From F23-B02 sp963629425 (lineage in GTDB: Bacteria > Bacillota > Clostridia > Oscillospirales > Oscillospiraceae), in assembly GCA_963629425.1 (NCBI GenBank), contig CAVGIU010000006.1:1-36273 (forward strand): DNA of 36,273 nucleotides. Direction: 5' to 3'. Shown in pieces: positions 8,308 to 17,278 of this stretch. Positions within the stretch are counted from its first letter, which is position 1; each line of letters starts with the position of its first letter. Position numbers and translations under genes: made by a program. Below the pieces are notes generated by a model. That model saw only the letters and a program-made list of their open reading frames with translations. It did not search any database and was not told where the DNA came from.

Positions 8308-9612
8308 TTGGATAAAGCAAGGCAGGCCGCAGTCTTTGCGCTTGAGAGGATACGGCGCGACGGCGCATGGTCGTCTGCACTCGGCGACGCGATGAAAACC
8401 AAATACGGTCTTGATCAGCGTTCACTGGCGTTGGCTGTGAGCATAAGCCTCGGCGTTACGCAGAACACAGCGCTTCTTGACTATTATATCGACCTGTACA
8501 GCTCGGCCTCATCGAAGATCGAGCCAAAGGTGCGCGATATAATGCGCGCGGGCGCATATCAGCTGCTTTTTATGAACAGGATCCCGGCTTCGGCTGCCGT
8601 GAATGAATCGGTCACACTGTGCAGAAAGCTTGGCTATTCAAGGGCATCCGGCTTCTGCAACGCCGTTTTGAGAAGGCTTGCCGCCGATAAGACGCAGTTG
8701 CCCGATATACCCGGAAAGGGCACGGCCGAGTATCTTTCAGTCAAATACAGTCACCCATTGTGGCTGGTGCAATACATCATCACACGCCGCGGTTATGATG
8801 CGGCAGAGGCGTTTTTCGCGGCAAATAATACGATACCCGACACCTGTCTGCAGGTAAACACACTGAAAATATCGGCGCAGGAGCTTCTTGCGCGTCTTAA
8901 AACCTCGGGCGTTGAATGCGCAGAGCATCCGTGGCTGCCCGACTGTCTCGTTGCCTCCGGCAGCGTGAGTGCTATGGACGGCTTTGACGAGGGGCTGTTT
9001 TATGTTCAGGATCCGGCAGCAAAGTGCTCTGTGCTGGCCGCAGAGCTTACGCCCGGCATGGACATCCTTGACGCGTGCGCAGCACCCGGCGGAAAAAGCT
9101 TTGCCGCCGCGATCGCTATGAAAAATAAGGGACATATAGATTCCTGCGACCTTCACGACAAGAAGATACGGCTAATAAATGACGGAGCGCAGCGCCTTGG
9201 GATCGACATTATAAACGCTTTTCCGCACGATGCGAAATTGCCTTATAATAAGCAATATGACGCTGTTATCTGTGACGTTCCGTGCTCTGGCTACGGAGTT
9301 ATCCGCAAGAAGCCTGAGATACGATATAAGCCGCAAAAGGACAGCACCGCGATGCCGCCGATCCAGGCAGCGATACTTGAAAACCTTTCGCGATTCGTAA
9401 AGCCCGGCGGTATTGTGATATACTCGACCTGCACCGTTATGGAGGAGGAAAACGAGGGTGTTGTGCGCGAATTTCTGCGCGTTCACCCTGAGTTTTCAGC
9501 TGAGCGCTTTACGTTGGCCAACGGTGAAGCCGATGAAAACGGATGTGTTACGTTTTGGCCCGATGTTCACGGGACGGACGGATTTTTTGTCTGCAAGCTG
9601 AGGAGAAATTAA
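8308..9612 (+). CDS. rsmB: 16S rRNA (cytosine-967-C5)-methyltransferase RsmB
   Basis: Methylates a cytosine of 16S rRNA with S-adenosylmethionine. The 434-residue product has a NusB-like RNA-binding N-terminal domain (about 1-140, with VRDIMRAGAYQLLFM and AAVNESVTLCRKLGY). A Rossmann methyltransferase domain follows, with SAM motif DACAAPGGKSFAAA, catalytic motif DVPCSGYGVIRKKPE and the second cysteine motif YSTCTVMEEENE. The start is TTG 8308, which gives the usual N-terminus DKARQAAVFALERI; no ATG is available nearby. The stop overlaps the ATG of rlmN by one base. Confidence 0.95.
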   Translation: MDKARQAAVFALERIRRDGAWSSALGDAMKTKYGLDQRSLALAVSISLGVTQNTALLDYYIDLYSSASSKIEPKVRDIMRAGAYQLLFMNRIPASAAVNESVTLCRKLGYSRASGFCNAVLRRLAADKTQLPDIPGKGTAEYLSVKYSHPLWLVQYIITRRGYDAAEAFFAANNTIPDTCLQVNTLKISAQELLARLKTSGVECAEHPWLPDCLVASGSVSAMDGFDEGLFYVQDPAAKCSVLAAELTPGMDILDACAAPGGKSFAAAIAMKNKGHIDSCDLHDKKIRLINDGAQRLGIDIINAFPHDAKLPYNKQYDAVICDVPCSGYGVIRKKPEIRYKPQKDSTAMPPIQAAILENLSRFVKPGGIVIYSTCTVMEEENEGVVREFLRVHPEFSAERFTLANGEADENGCVTFWPDVHGTDGFFVCKLRRN

Positions 9613-10649
9613 TGAAAAACCTTAGGAGTATGCTCCCGAATGAGATAGAACAGATACTTTCAGAGCTCGGTGAACCGAAATACCGCGCAAAACAGGTGTT
9701 CAAATGGCTCGGCAGAGGAATCGGCTCGATCGATGAGATGAGCGACATCCCGAAATCCCTGCGTGAAAATCTCAAAAGCGAATACACCGTTTATAGGCCG
9801 AAGGTGCTCAGCAAGCAGGTATCGAAAATAGACGGCACGATAAAATATCTTTGGGAGCTTTACGACGGCAACGCGGTCGAGACCGTCGTAATGAGCTATA
9901 AGCATGGAAACACAGTGTGCGTATCAACTCAGGTCGGCTGCCGTCAGGGCTGCGCGTTCTGCGCGTCGACCATCGGCGGACTTGTCAGATGCCTTGAGCC
10001 GAACGAGATACTTGAGGAGGTCATGTTCTCGCAGCTCGACTCGGGAAAGCCGATATCAAACATTGTCCTAATGGGCATAGGCGAGCCGCTTGATAATTTT
10101 GATAACGTAGTTAAATTCCTTGAACTCGTAAACCACCCCGACGGTATGAATATCGGTATGCGACACATCTCGCTCTCGACCTGTGGAATAACCGAAAAGT
10201 TTGACAAACTGGCAGAGCTTAATTTACAATTGACCTTATCGGTATCCCTGCACGCGCCCGATGACGAGACACGCTCGAAAATAATGCCGGCAAATCACGG
10301 CAGAGGAGTGGATGAGCTCATGGAGTGCTGCCGCCGCTATTATGAGAAAACCGGCCGCAGGATATCGTTTGAGTATATAATGATCGACGGCGTGAACGAT
10401 ACGCAGTACCACGCGGAGCTTTTGTCCAAGCGCGCAAGGTACGTCGGCGCACACGTCAATCTAATACCTATGAATCATGTTGAGGAGAGCCGTTTTCAGC
10501 CCTCGACTCAAGGGCATATCAAGGCATTTGTCAAGGTCTTGGAGGATAACGGCGTTAATGTAACGGTCCGCCGCAAGCTCGGCGGCGATGTTGAAGCCTC
10601 CTGCGGTCAGCTCCGCAGAAAAATGCAGAAGGGCAATCAGAAAAAATGA
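9612..10649 (+). CDS. rlmN: 23S rRNA/tRNA adenine-C2 methyltransferase RlmN
   Basis: Radical SAM enzyme that methylates C2 of A2503 in 23S rRNA and A37 of some tRNAs. The 345-residue product has the CxxxCxxC iron-sulfur motif at C110, C114 and C117 (GCRQGCAFCAST). The C-terminal catalytic cysteine lies in the motif EASCGQLRRK. ATG 9612 lies in TAATG with rsmB, with AGGAGA upstream; the in-frame reading from 9543 only extends into rsmB. The end overlaps prpC by 4 bases (ATGA). Confidence 0.96.
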   Translation: MKNLRSMLPNEIEQILSELGEPKYRAKQVFKWLGRGIGSIDEMSDIPKSLRENLKSEYTVYRPKVLSKQVSKIDGTIKYLWELYDGNAVETVVMSYKHGNTVCVSTQVGCRQGCAFCASTIGGLVRCLEPNEILEEVMFSQLDSGKPISNIVLMGIGEPLDNFDNVVKFLELVNHPDGMNIGMRHISLSTCGITEKFDKLAELNLQLTLSVSLHAPDDETRSKIMPANHGRGVDELMECCRRYYEKTGRRISFEYIMIDGVNDTQYHAELLSKRARYVGAHVNLIPMNHVEESRFQPSTQGHIKAFVKVLEDNGVNVTVRRKLGGDVEASCGQLRRKMQKGNQKK

Positions 10650-11383
10650 AAAGTTTCGGCATAACTGACAAGGGAAAGGTCAGAAGCGAAAATCAGGACA
10701 GCTATATTATAGAAAATTGTGATAGGCGCAAATGCGTTATCGCGGTCATATGCGACGGTATGGGCGGCGCAAAGGCCGGCGACCTCGCAAGCCGGCTCTC
10801 AAGCAAGGAGTTTGTCAGCCGGGTATATGAAAGCCTTGTCGCACCGCGCCTTATAATGGGAAACCACGAGAAGCTTCTGCGCGACAGTTGCGCCGACGCA
10901 AACGGTGTTGTTTATGAATATTCGCGCTTTGATGCAGATTACAACGGCATGGGCACCACTCTCGTCGGCGGCATTATAACGCGCCGCAAGGCCTGCCTCG
11001 TCAATGTCGGCGACAGCAGAGCGTACTATCTGTCAAAGGACGAGATAAGGCAGATAAGCCGCGACCATTCGTATGTCGAGGAGCTTGTCGCCATGGGGGC
11101 GATAAGCAGGGAGGAAGCGGCTCATCATCCGAAGAAAAATATCATAACCCGCGCGCTCGGCGTCGACGCATCCGTAGAGTCGGATTATTTCGAATGCCCC
11201 CTCCGTAAGGGAGACGGTATCCTGCTGTGCTCGGACGGGCTGAGCAATATGGTCAGTGATAAGGAGATCCACGATCATTTCAGGGAAAATGCCTTGCCAA
11301 AGGACGTATGCTCCAAGCTCATGGCGCTTGCGCTTGCGCGCGGAGCGAGAGACAATGTATCTATCGTTTTAATTAAGACTTGA
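10646..11383 (+). CDS. prpC: PP2C-type Ser/Thr protein phosphatase (PrpC/Stp)
   Basis: Metal-dependent phosphatase that reverses phosphorylation by the neighbouring PASTA kinase. The 245-residue product carries the PP2C motifs in order: RSENQDSY, ICDGMGGAKAGDLAS with the metal-binding aspartate at 37, MGTTLVGG, NVGDSRAYYL, LLCSDGLSNMV and GARDNVSIVLI. No membrane segment or signal peptide is seen, so it is cytoplasmic. It overlaps rlmN by ATGA and lies 16 bases before prkC, the conserved pair in Firmicutes. Confidence 0.97.
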   Translation: MKSFGITDKGKVRSENQDSYIIENCDRRKCVIAVICDGMGGAKAGDLASRLSSKEFVSRVYESLVAPRLIMGNHEKLLRDSCADANGVVYEYSRFDADYNGMGTTLVGGIITRRKACLVNVGDSRAYYLSKDEIRQISRDHSYVEELVAMGAISREEAAHHPKKNIITRALGVDASVESDYFECPLRKGDGILLCSDGLSNMVSDKEIHDHFRENALPKDVCSKLMALALARGARDNVSIVLIKT

Positions 11384-11399
11384 TATTAAAGGTGCTATT

Positions 11400-13088
11400 A
11401 TGGAAAACAGTGCTGATAAATATATAGGCAGGATCCTTGATGACCGCTATGAGATCATCGAGCTCATCGGCTCGGGCGGCATGGCGAATGTGTACAAGGC
11501 TCTGTGTCACAGACTTAACAGATATGACGCGGTCAAGATAATGCGTGACGAAACTGCTGCAAACACCGAGCTTCGGAGGCGTTTTCGCGCCGAGTCGCAG
11601 GCCGTCGCCATGCTTTCTCACCCGAACATCGTCTCGGTGTATGACGTAAGTCACAGCGACGATGTCGAGTATATCGTTATGGAGCTCATAGACGGCATAA
11701 CGCTCAAGCAGTATTTGCAGAAAAAAAGCGTTCTTGAGCCCGCCGAGGTTCTGGATTTCACCATTCAGACCGCAAAGGCCTTAGAGCATGCGCACAGTAA
11801 GGGAATTATCCACCGCGATATAAAGCCGCAGAATATCATGCTTCTTAAGGACGGCATGATAAAGGTCGCAGACTTCGGTATCGCCTCGCTCGAAAACGAT
11901 ATTGAGGAAACCAACGGCGAGGCCGTCGGCTCGGTGCACTACATCGCGCCTGAGCAGGCGCGCGGTCAGGCTCCCGATGCTCGAAGTGATATATATTCGC
12001 TCGGCATCGTCATGTACGAAATGCTCACCGGCAAGCTGCCGTATATAGGCTCTTCCGATGTTGAAGTCGCAGTAAAGCATATGAATACCGACCCCGTCAG
12101 CCCCCGCGAGTTGATTCCTGATATTCCCGAGGAGCTTGAACGTATATGCCTTAAGGCAATGAACTCCGATATAGAAGAACGCTATCAGACGGCAAGCGAG
12201 CTGCTTGCAGATCTTGAGCAGTATAAGGCGCAAAGCCTGGCAGCTCATGTGCTTGAGGATTCCGAGGCAGTACTTATAGACAGCGACGAGCCGCCGCAGC
12301 GCAGGAAGAAAAACCGCCGCAGCCGCAAGATAGCCATCAGCTCCGGTATATTGGCCGTTCTGCTGTTTGTCATAATAGGCTTTGTGTTCTTAAACGGTTA
12401 TTTTCTCAAAGATCTTTTTTCCGATCCTGTAAAGGTAGAGGTAGATAATTTCGTCGGCCGTTACTATGAGGATGTCATAAATGATAAGGACTACAAGAAG
12501 GTCTATGACTTCAAGGTCACCTTCAAGGTAGATCTTGAGCACGAATACGGCATAATTCTCTCGCAAAATCCCGAAGCCGGGCGCAGCAAATCCATAAACG
12601 ACAAAAACAGCAATATCGTTGTCGAGCTCGTCTGCGCCGCGGAAACGGTCGCCGAGCAGCCGAGGCTTCTGAAAGTGCCCGATATCGTAAACCGCGAAAG
12701 AGAAGAAGCTATAAGCATGATCCAGGACGCGGGCTTTACCTATGTGCTCGAGCAAGCTCCGTCGGACAGCATAACGAAGGGATATGTTATAAGCACCGAT
12801 CCCGTCGCCGGGGCTGCCGCCGATGAGGGCTCTGAAATAAAAATCATAATAAGCACCGGACCTGAAACGATCATGACAAAAGTGCCTCAGCTCAAGGGGC
12901 TGTCCAAACAGTCTGCACTCGACAAGATAGAAAGCAGCAACCTCAGCATAGGAAATATCTCAACGGCGGACAGTGATCTCGACGCCGGGACGGTCATTGA
13001 CCAAAACATCGCGGCAGGAACTCAGATCGAGGCGCATACGAAGATATCCATAACGATATCCTCCGGCCCGTCGGGAAGCGGTGGCTGA
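11400..13088 (+). CDS. prkC: PASTA-domain Ser/Thr protein kinase PrkC/StkP
   Basis: Membrane kinase that senses muropeptides or cell-wall precursors and controls growth, wall synthesis and spore germination in relatives. In the 562-residue product, the kinase domain covers about 17-275, with GSGGMANVY (24-32), Lys46, HRDIKPQN (138-145), DFG (158-160) and GSVHYIAPEQARG. A basic juxtamembrane stretch and one membrane segment (about 311-332) follow. Three PASTA domains (about 340-412, 414-484, 486-556) lie outside the cell. The activation loop between DFG and GSVHY has only one threonine (171) and is rich in acidic residues, unlike the threonine cluster of B. subtilis PrkC. It abuts rsgA with no gap. 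Confidence 0.97.
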   Translation: MENSADKYIGRILDDRYEIIELIGSGGMANVYKALCHRLNRYDAVKIMRDETAANTELRRRFRAESQAVAMLSHPNIVSVYDVSHSDDVEYIVMELIDGITLKQYLQKKSVLEPAEVLDFTIQTAKALEHAHSKGIIHRDIKPQNIMLLKDGMIKVADFGIASLENDIEETNGEAVGSVHYIAPEQARGQAPDARSDIYSLGIVMYEMLTGKLPYIGSSDVEVAVKHMNTDPVSPRELIPDIPEELERICLKAMNSDIEERYQTASELLADLEQYKAQSLAAHVLEDSEAVLIDSDEPPQRRKKNRRSRKIAISSGILAVLLFVIIGFVFLNGYFLKDLFSDPVKVEVDNFVGRYYEDVINDKDYKKVYDFKVTFKVDLEHEYGIILSQNPEAGRSKSINDKNSNIVVELVCAAETVAEQPRLLKVPDIVNREREEAISMIQDAGFTYVLEQAPSDSITKGYVISTDPVAGAAADEGSEIKIIISTGPETIMTKVPQLKGLSKQSALDKIESSNLSIGNISTADSDLDAGTVIDQNIAAGTQIEAHTKISITISSGPSGSGG

Positions 13089-13964
13089 ATGGACGGCACG
13101 ATAATCAAAGCACTCAGCGGCTTTTACTATGTTAATTCCGGCGACGGCGTCTACGAATGCCGGGCGCGCGGAAAGTTCCGCCTTGACGGCACATCACCCA
13201 TGGTCGGCGACAGAGTGAGCTTCGACGCTGACGGTTCAAAAGGCTATGTAACGGCCGTGCATGAGCGTAAAAACTTTTTCATCCGTCCTACTGTTGCCAA
13301 TATTGACGCGCTTATATTCATCGCAGCGAACACAAATCCTGTAACAGATCCGTTTTTAATAGATAGAGTGTCCGTTATAACGGAGGAGGCCGGCTGCGAG
13401 CTGATAGTCTGTATAAATAAAACCGATATTGACCCTGCCGATGAGTTGTTTAATATCTATTCTGCCTCGGGCTTTGAGACGTACAGAGTAAGCGCTGAGA
13501 CCGGCGATGGCATAGGGGAGCTGAAAAATGCGCTCAGAGGCAAAATATGCGCGTTCACAGGCAACTCCGGCGTTGGCAAATCGAGCATATTAAACGCCAT
13601 GCTCCCGGAGCTGCGCCTTCAGGTGGGCGAAGTGAGCGAAAAGCTCGGCCGAGGCAGACATACAACACGCCATGTTGAGCTTTTTGATGCAGGTGACGAA
13701 ACCTACATCGCGGACACGCCGGGCTTTGCCTCGTTCGAGATCGAAATGATGCAGACCATTGATAAATCCGAGCTTCAATACGACTTTCGAGATTTTAAAA
13801 ATTACATCGGCTCATGCCGCTTTGCCGACTGCGCTCATCTAAAAGAGCCGGGCTGCGCGGTGACGGCTGCCGTTAAGACCGGACAGATACAAAAAAGCCG
13901 ATACGATTCATACGCAAGACTTTATGAACTTGCAGCAAAGAATAAGTTTTGGGAAAATAAATAG
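13089..13964 (+). CDS. rsgA: Small ribosomal subunit biogenesis GTPase RsgA
   Basis: Circularly permuted GTPase that checks late 30S assembly. The 291-residue product has an OB-fold N-terminus (1-70), then G4 NKTD (110-113), G1 GNSGVGKS (158-165), G2/switch around GRGRHTTRHVEL and G3 DTPG (209-212). A C-terminal zinc site with Cys243, Cys248, His250 and Cys256 is also present. The permuted order G4-G1-G3 is diagnostic. The ATG immediately follows the prkC stop. The gene ends the long priA-rsgA block; a strong terminator begins 10 bases later. In B. subtilis rpe follows here, but in this window rpe is at 31828. Confidence 0.97.
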   Translation: MDGTIIKALSGFYYVNSGDGVYECRARGKFRLDGTSPMVGDRVSFDADGSKGYVTAVHERKNFFIRPTVANIDALIFIAANTNPVTDPFLIDRVSVITEEAGCELIVCINKTDIDPADELFNIYSASGFETYRVSAETGDGIGELKNALRGKICAFTGNSGVGKSSILNAMLPELRLQVGEVSEKLGRGRHTTRHVELFDAGDETYIADTPGFASFEIEMMQTIDKSELQYDFRDFKNYIGSCRFADCAHLKEPGCAVTAAVKTGQIQKSRYDSYARLYELAAKNKFWENK

Positions 13965-13973
13965 AATATAACG

Positions 13974-14025
13974 ACCGCCTCCGGCATACGTTTTATAAAA
14001 ACGCGTATGCTGGGGGCGGTTTTTT
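13974..14025 (+). terminator. Strong Rho-independent terminator after rsgA
   Basis: A 17-bp stem pairs 13974-13990 with 14004-14020, including two G-U pairs, around a 13-base loop. It is followed by a run of T at 14020-14025. It closes the priA-rsgA block. Its 3' arm contains GGGGG and its T-tract includes the TTG start of the next small gene, so the element may also affect translation of that gene. Confidence 0.9.
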
Positions 14026-14176
14026 GCGTAAAGGTCCGTTTGCATTCTTCGCTGTGATCGCGATAATTTCAGGGATTATAATAATTCTCTCGCTTATACT
14101 TCCGACGCAGTTTTGGTGGTTCATGCTGGCAGCGGCTCTTATATGCCTCGGAGTTTGGCTCATTCGCTGTCATTAA
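14024..14176 (+). CDS. Small hydrophobic membrane protein, 50 residues
   Basis: An open frame begins RKGPFAFFAVIAIISG and ends CLGVWLIRCH. It has two membrane segments (about 6-25 and 29-46) separated by a short PTQFWWF turn. The only plausible starts are TTG 14024, or GTG 14054, which would remove most of the first segment. A GGGGG at 14012-14016 lies 7 bases before the TTG. The FWWF turn and paired hydrophobic helices resemble short conserved membrane proteins I recall from Clostridia, but I cannot name a family. It precedes sipL and the spoIIIA operon, so a sporulation link is possible but unproven. The start codon lies in the T-tract of the terminator. Confidence 0.6.
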   Translation: MRKGPFAFFAVIAIISGIIIILSLILPTQFWWFMLAAALICLGVWLIRCH

Positions 14177-14198
14177 GCATTGCGCGGCAGCATAGTAT
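14169..14198 (+). promoter_or_regulatory. Possible sigma-E-type promoter for sipL
   Basis: GTCATTAA at 14169-14176 resembles the sigma-E -35 box. CATAGTAT at 14191-14198 resembles the -10 box CATACAAT, with 14 bases between. SipL and SpoIIIA genes are mother-cell sigma-E genes in relatives. The match is partial and judged by eye. Confidence 0.35.
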
Positions 14199-14226
14199 GT
14201 ACAAAGCAAATTTAAGGAGAAATGCC

Positions 14227-15699
14227 ATGAAGATCGAACTTGAAAATAAGGAAAGCAGCATCTATAAAAAGCTGTGCAGCTCCGTTGCAGAGGCACACAG
14301 TGACGCAGAGCTCATAGTTCCCGATACACTGGAGGATATACTCCGCATCCTTTGCTGCCGCCGTCAGTGCAGAATACGCGAGAAGACCGTGAGCCAGGAT
14401 GCCGTCTGCGTAAGCGGCGAGATAGACATTACGGTCATGTACATCCCCGAAATGGGGGACGGCGTTCGCATTGTCGGAACCACCGCTGCGTTTGAAGTGA
14501 ATTTTGACGCTCCGGGAGCAGACAGCACAAGCCTTGCCGTTACAACGCTTCTGTCTCTCACGGCGGATGCCAAGGCGGTCAATCCCCGAAAAATATCTGT
14601 AAGCGCGAACGTTTTTATGGAGCAGAGCTGCTATAAATATGTCGACATTCGCTGGACAGAGCCTCCTGCCGTGGCGCAGGATAAGCTGTTTTTCAAAACG
14701 CAGGAGCTAAAATGCAGGAGCATAGAACTCGTTTCCGAAAAAACACTGAGCATCGAAGATGAGCTCGACCTGCCCGAGGAGCTTCACTGCGGCGACTTTG
14801 TCAAGGCATTCAGCACTGTGAAGCTCGGCGGCAGCGAGGTCGTGGGCACAAAGCTCGTCGTAAAGGGAACGGCGGAAATTGAGGCCTTGTATCTCGTGTC
14901 CGGCATGCCGAAACTGGCAAGCTTCTCGCTCCCGTTTTCTCAGCTGTTTGAGCTTCCTGATAACTGCTCGGCGCCCGCGGTCTCCTCGTTTGCCATGGTC
15001 ACGGGACAATATTTCGAGGCTTTTGACGATAAGCTCTCGGCGGATATCCGCGCTGCGATACAGATAGTGTGCCTTCAGGAGCGCAGCATCAGATACATAA
15101 GCGATGCATATTCCTGCAAAAAGCAGCTTGAGCTTACACGAAGTGAGCTGCGATGCCTTACAAAAGCCGAGGAGGACTCGCAGAGTCGAAGCGTGCGCCT
15201 GGCTTATAATTCAGACTACGGTGCCGAGGAGATACTCTTTTCATCGGCTTATGCTGCCTGCGCAGAGATGAGTGAAAACGAAGTGCTCGTTCCGGTCACG
15301 GCGGATATTATATACAAAGACCGCGAGGGAGAGCTCAGAGCCTGCCGCGTAAGAGGTAAGGCGCAGTTTGAGCTTGGCCCCGACCGCAAGCCCGACGAGA
15401 TGTACGTCACTAATATTTCCGTAAGTGCATCTGCCGTGGGAGACGGCGTAAATGGCGATATCACCGTTACGCTTTCTACGAGATATCTAAACTACGACCG
15501 CATCGGCATGATAAGCGAGGTCGAGGAAACTGAACTGAACCGTGAAAAAACGGATGCGGCTTTGTATATGTGCCGCTGCGCGGACGGAGACCTTTGGAGC
15601 CTCGCAAAAAAATACGGCTCGGATATTGAGCTTATAAAACTTATAAACGAAATTGACGGCACGATAGATGATCGGCTGTTGCTCATCCCTGTGATATAA
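14227..15699 (+). CDS. sipL: SipL-type spore coat assembly protein (SPOCS/DUF3794 and LysM domains)
   Basis: In Clostridioides difficile, SipL binds SpoIVA and tethers the coat to the forespore surface. This 490-residue product has an N-terminal region and repeated SPOCS-type units. The phrases CVSGEIDITVMYIPE, VVKGTAEIEALYLVSG and DIYKDREGELRACRVR-like segments mark the repeats. It closes with a C-terminal LysM domain (about 446-490, GDLWSLAKKYGSDIELIKLIN). I chose ATG 14227, with AAGGAGA six bases upstream; an in-frame reading from 14113 overlaps the small membrane gene. It ends 2 bases before spoIIIAA, so it is probably co-transcribed with the spoIIIA operon under mother-cell control. Confidence 0.88.
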   Translation: MKIELENKESSIYKKLCSSVAEAHSDAELIVPDTLEDILRILCCRRQCRIREKTVSQDAVCVSGEIDITVMYIPEMGDGVRIVGTTAAFEVNFDAPGADSTSLAVTTLLSLTADAKAVNPRKISVSANVFMEQSCYKYVDIRWTEPPAVAQDKLFFKTQELKCRSIELVSEKTLSIEDELDLPEELHCGDFVKAFSTVKLGGSEVVGTKLVVKGTAEIEALYLVSGMPKLASFSLPFSQLFELPDNCSAPAVSSFAMVTGQYFEAFDDKLSADIRAAIQIVCLQERSIRYISDAYSCKKQLELTRSELRCLTKAEEDSQSRSVRLAYNSDYGAEEILFSSAYAACAEMSENEVLVPVTADIIYKDREGELRACRVRGKAQFELGPDRKPDEMYVTNISVSASAVGDGVNGDITVTLSTRYLNYDRIGMISEVEETELNREKTDAALYMCRCADGDLWSLAKKYGSDIELIKLINEIDGTIDDRLLLIPVI

Positions 15700-15701
15700 G
15701 C

Positions 15702-16568
15702 ATGATAAACGCATATGACGAAGCCGTGAGGCTGCTGCCTGCAAAAACGGCGGCAGCTCTCGGCAAAGAGTTTAATTGCGCCGAAGAATTCAGACTTCGT
15801 ACAGGCTATGCTCCGACAGCACTTGTAGACGGCAGAGAGCTTCCGATATCGGACGCAACCGTTACGCAGGATGATATTGCCTGTGTGATGGAAAAAGCAA
15901 CACGCGCCTCTGTTCACACTGTTCAGCAGGACATGGCCAAGGGCTTCATAAGCTGCGGCTTCGGTCTGCGCCTCGGAGTATGCGGCACAGGCATAATATT
16001 CCACGGCAAGGTATCCGGTCTTCGCGATATCAGCTCCGTTTCGATCCGCATACCGCATGAAGTGCCGTCCTGCGGCGGCGAGACCGCGAAAACAGTGTAC
16101 CGCAGCCGCGATAATACGCTTATCATCTCACCGCCAGGCGGAGGAAAAACGACGTTTCTGCGTGAACTGATACGCTCCATATCCGCATCGGGCACGAGAG
16201 TCGCCGTCGCCGATGAGCGCGGTGAACTGGCCGCTGTGTATCGCGGTGCGCCGCAGTTTGATGTAGGCCCCGCAGCCGACGTCATGTCGGACATACCGAA
16301 GGCCGAGGCTGTCATGATGCTGCTTAGGGCAATGAATCCTCAGCTTATTGTGATGGACGAGATATCATCGCCCGACGATTGCTCGGCGGCAGCGTCGGCT
16401 ATCGGCTGCGGAGTACGTGTTATCGCTTCGGCGCATGCGGAGTCTGTCGATGAACTGAAAAAACGCGCTGTGTACCGCGGACTCATAGAGTCAGAAGCCT
16501 TCACCGCAGCGGTCATCATTGAAAACAGGGGCGGAGCGCGCAGCTACAGATGGGAGAGACTGCAATGA
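15702..16568 (+). CDS. spoIIIAA: Stage III sporulation protein AA (ATPase)
   Basis: Cytoplasmic ATPase of the SpoIIIA-SpoIIQ channel, which links the mother cell to the engulfed forespore and resembles secretion-system ATPases. The 288-residue product has Walker A SPPGGGKT (143-150), Walker B LIVMDE (215-220) and a conserved segment with VADERGEL. The ATG follows the sipL stop by 2 bases. The end overlaps spoIIIAB by 4 bases (ATGA). All eight genes AA-AH follow in standard order. Confidence 0.97.
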   Translation: MINAYDEAVRLLPAKTAAALGKEFNCAEEFRLRTGYAPTALVDGRELPISDATVTQDDIACVMEKATRASVHTVQQDMAKGFISCGFGLRLGVCGTGIIFHGKVSGLRDISSVSIRIPHEVPSCGGETAKTVYRSRDNTLIISPPGGGKTTFLRELIRSISASGTRVAVADERGELAAVYRGAPQFDVGPAADVMSDIPKAEAVMMLLRAMNPQLIVMDEISSPDDCSAAASAIGCGVRVIASAHAESVDELKKRAVYRGLIESEAFTAAVIIENRGGARSYRWERLQ

Positions 16569-17074
16569 ACCTTATCGGTGCTATACTCGTTATGCTTGGC
16601 TGTACCGCGTCAGGCATCATAAAAGCGCACAGTCTCAGCGAACTGGACAAGACCTACGGTATGCTTGTTTCCGTGCTGATGCTCATGAAAAGCGAGATAT
16701 CCTCGCGCGCGGCCGCTCTCGATGATGTTCTGAACGTCGCCTTGGGTTTGTCAACCGGCGACACGGCCCGTTTTATCGGAGCCGTGATCAACGATTTCTC
16801 AAAGCTTGGCGAGCAGACGTTCTGCACAATATGGTCAAGTGCGGCGGAAAGCCGCCTGCAATGCGTATCGCAGCGCTCGCTTTCGGCTCTCATAGCTCTC
16901 GGCGGCAGCCTCGGCAGATACGAAAGCGCCATGCAATGCGCGGCGCTCGATCGCTGCATAGCCGAGATATCGGCAGAGCAGAAGAACCTGAGTGAAACAC
17001 TATACGAAAACAAAAGAATGTATGTCGGCATTGGCGGAGCCTTGGGACTTATCACCACCATAGTGCTGATATGA
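16565..17074 (+). CDS. spoIIIAB: Stage III sporulation protein AB
   Basis: Inner-membrane platform component of the SpoIIIA-SpoIIQ complex, related to GspF-type proteins. The 169-residue product has an N-terminal membrane segment (NLIGAILVMLGCTASGII), a helical cytoplasmic core and a C-terminal membrane segment (IGGALGLITTIVLI). ATG 16565 overlaps the spoIIIAA stop; an in-frame ATG at 16550 would add five residues and is less likely. The family call is by position, topology and the ending SETLYENKRMYVGIGG. Confidence 0.95.
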   Translation: MNLIGAILVMLGCTASGIIKAHSLSELDKTYGMLVSVLMLMKSEISSRAAALDDVLNVALGLSTGDTARFIGAVINDFSKLGEQTFCTIWSSAAESRLQCVSQRSLSALIALGGSLGRYESAMQCAALDRCIAEISAEQKNLSETLYENKRMYVGIGGALGLITTIVLI

Positions 17075-17083
17075 GGAGGAACA

Positions 17084-17278
17084 ATGGAAGTTGAGCTCAT
17101 ATTCAAAATAGCGGCAGTCGGCATACTCGTTGCCGTACTTAACATATTGCTGTCGCGCTCGGGGAGGGACGAGCAGGCGCTTATGACAACGATTGCGGCA
17201 CTGGTAGTTGTGCTCATTGTGGTGGTACAAAAAATCAGCGAGCTTTTCGTTCTCATAAAAGACCTGTTTCAACTCTGA
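17084..17278 (+). CDS. spoIIIAC: Stage III sporulation protein AC
   Basis: Small membrane component of the SpoIIIA channel. The 64-residue product has two hydrophobic helices, with the conserved loop SRSGRDEQA between them, as in other SpoIIIAC proteins. The ATG has GAGGA upstream. The stop and the spoIIIAD start overlap in TGATG, so the two are coupled. Confidence 0.96.
   Translation: MEVELIFKIAAVGILVAVLNILLSRSGRDEQALMTTIAALVVVLIVVVQKISELFVLIKDLFQL

Noticed and set aside
14113..14226. Longer N-terminus for sipL
   Set aside because: The extra residues overlap the small membrane gene in another frame, and a good AAGGAGA lies just before ATG 14227.
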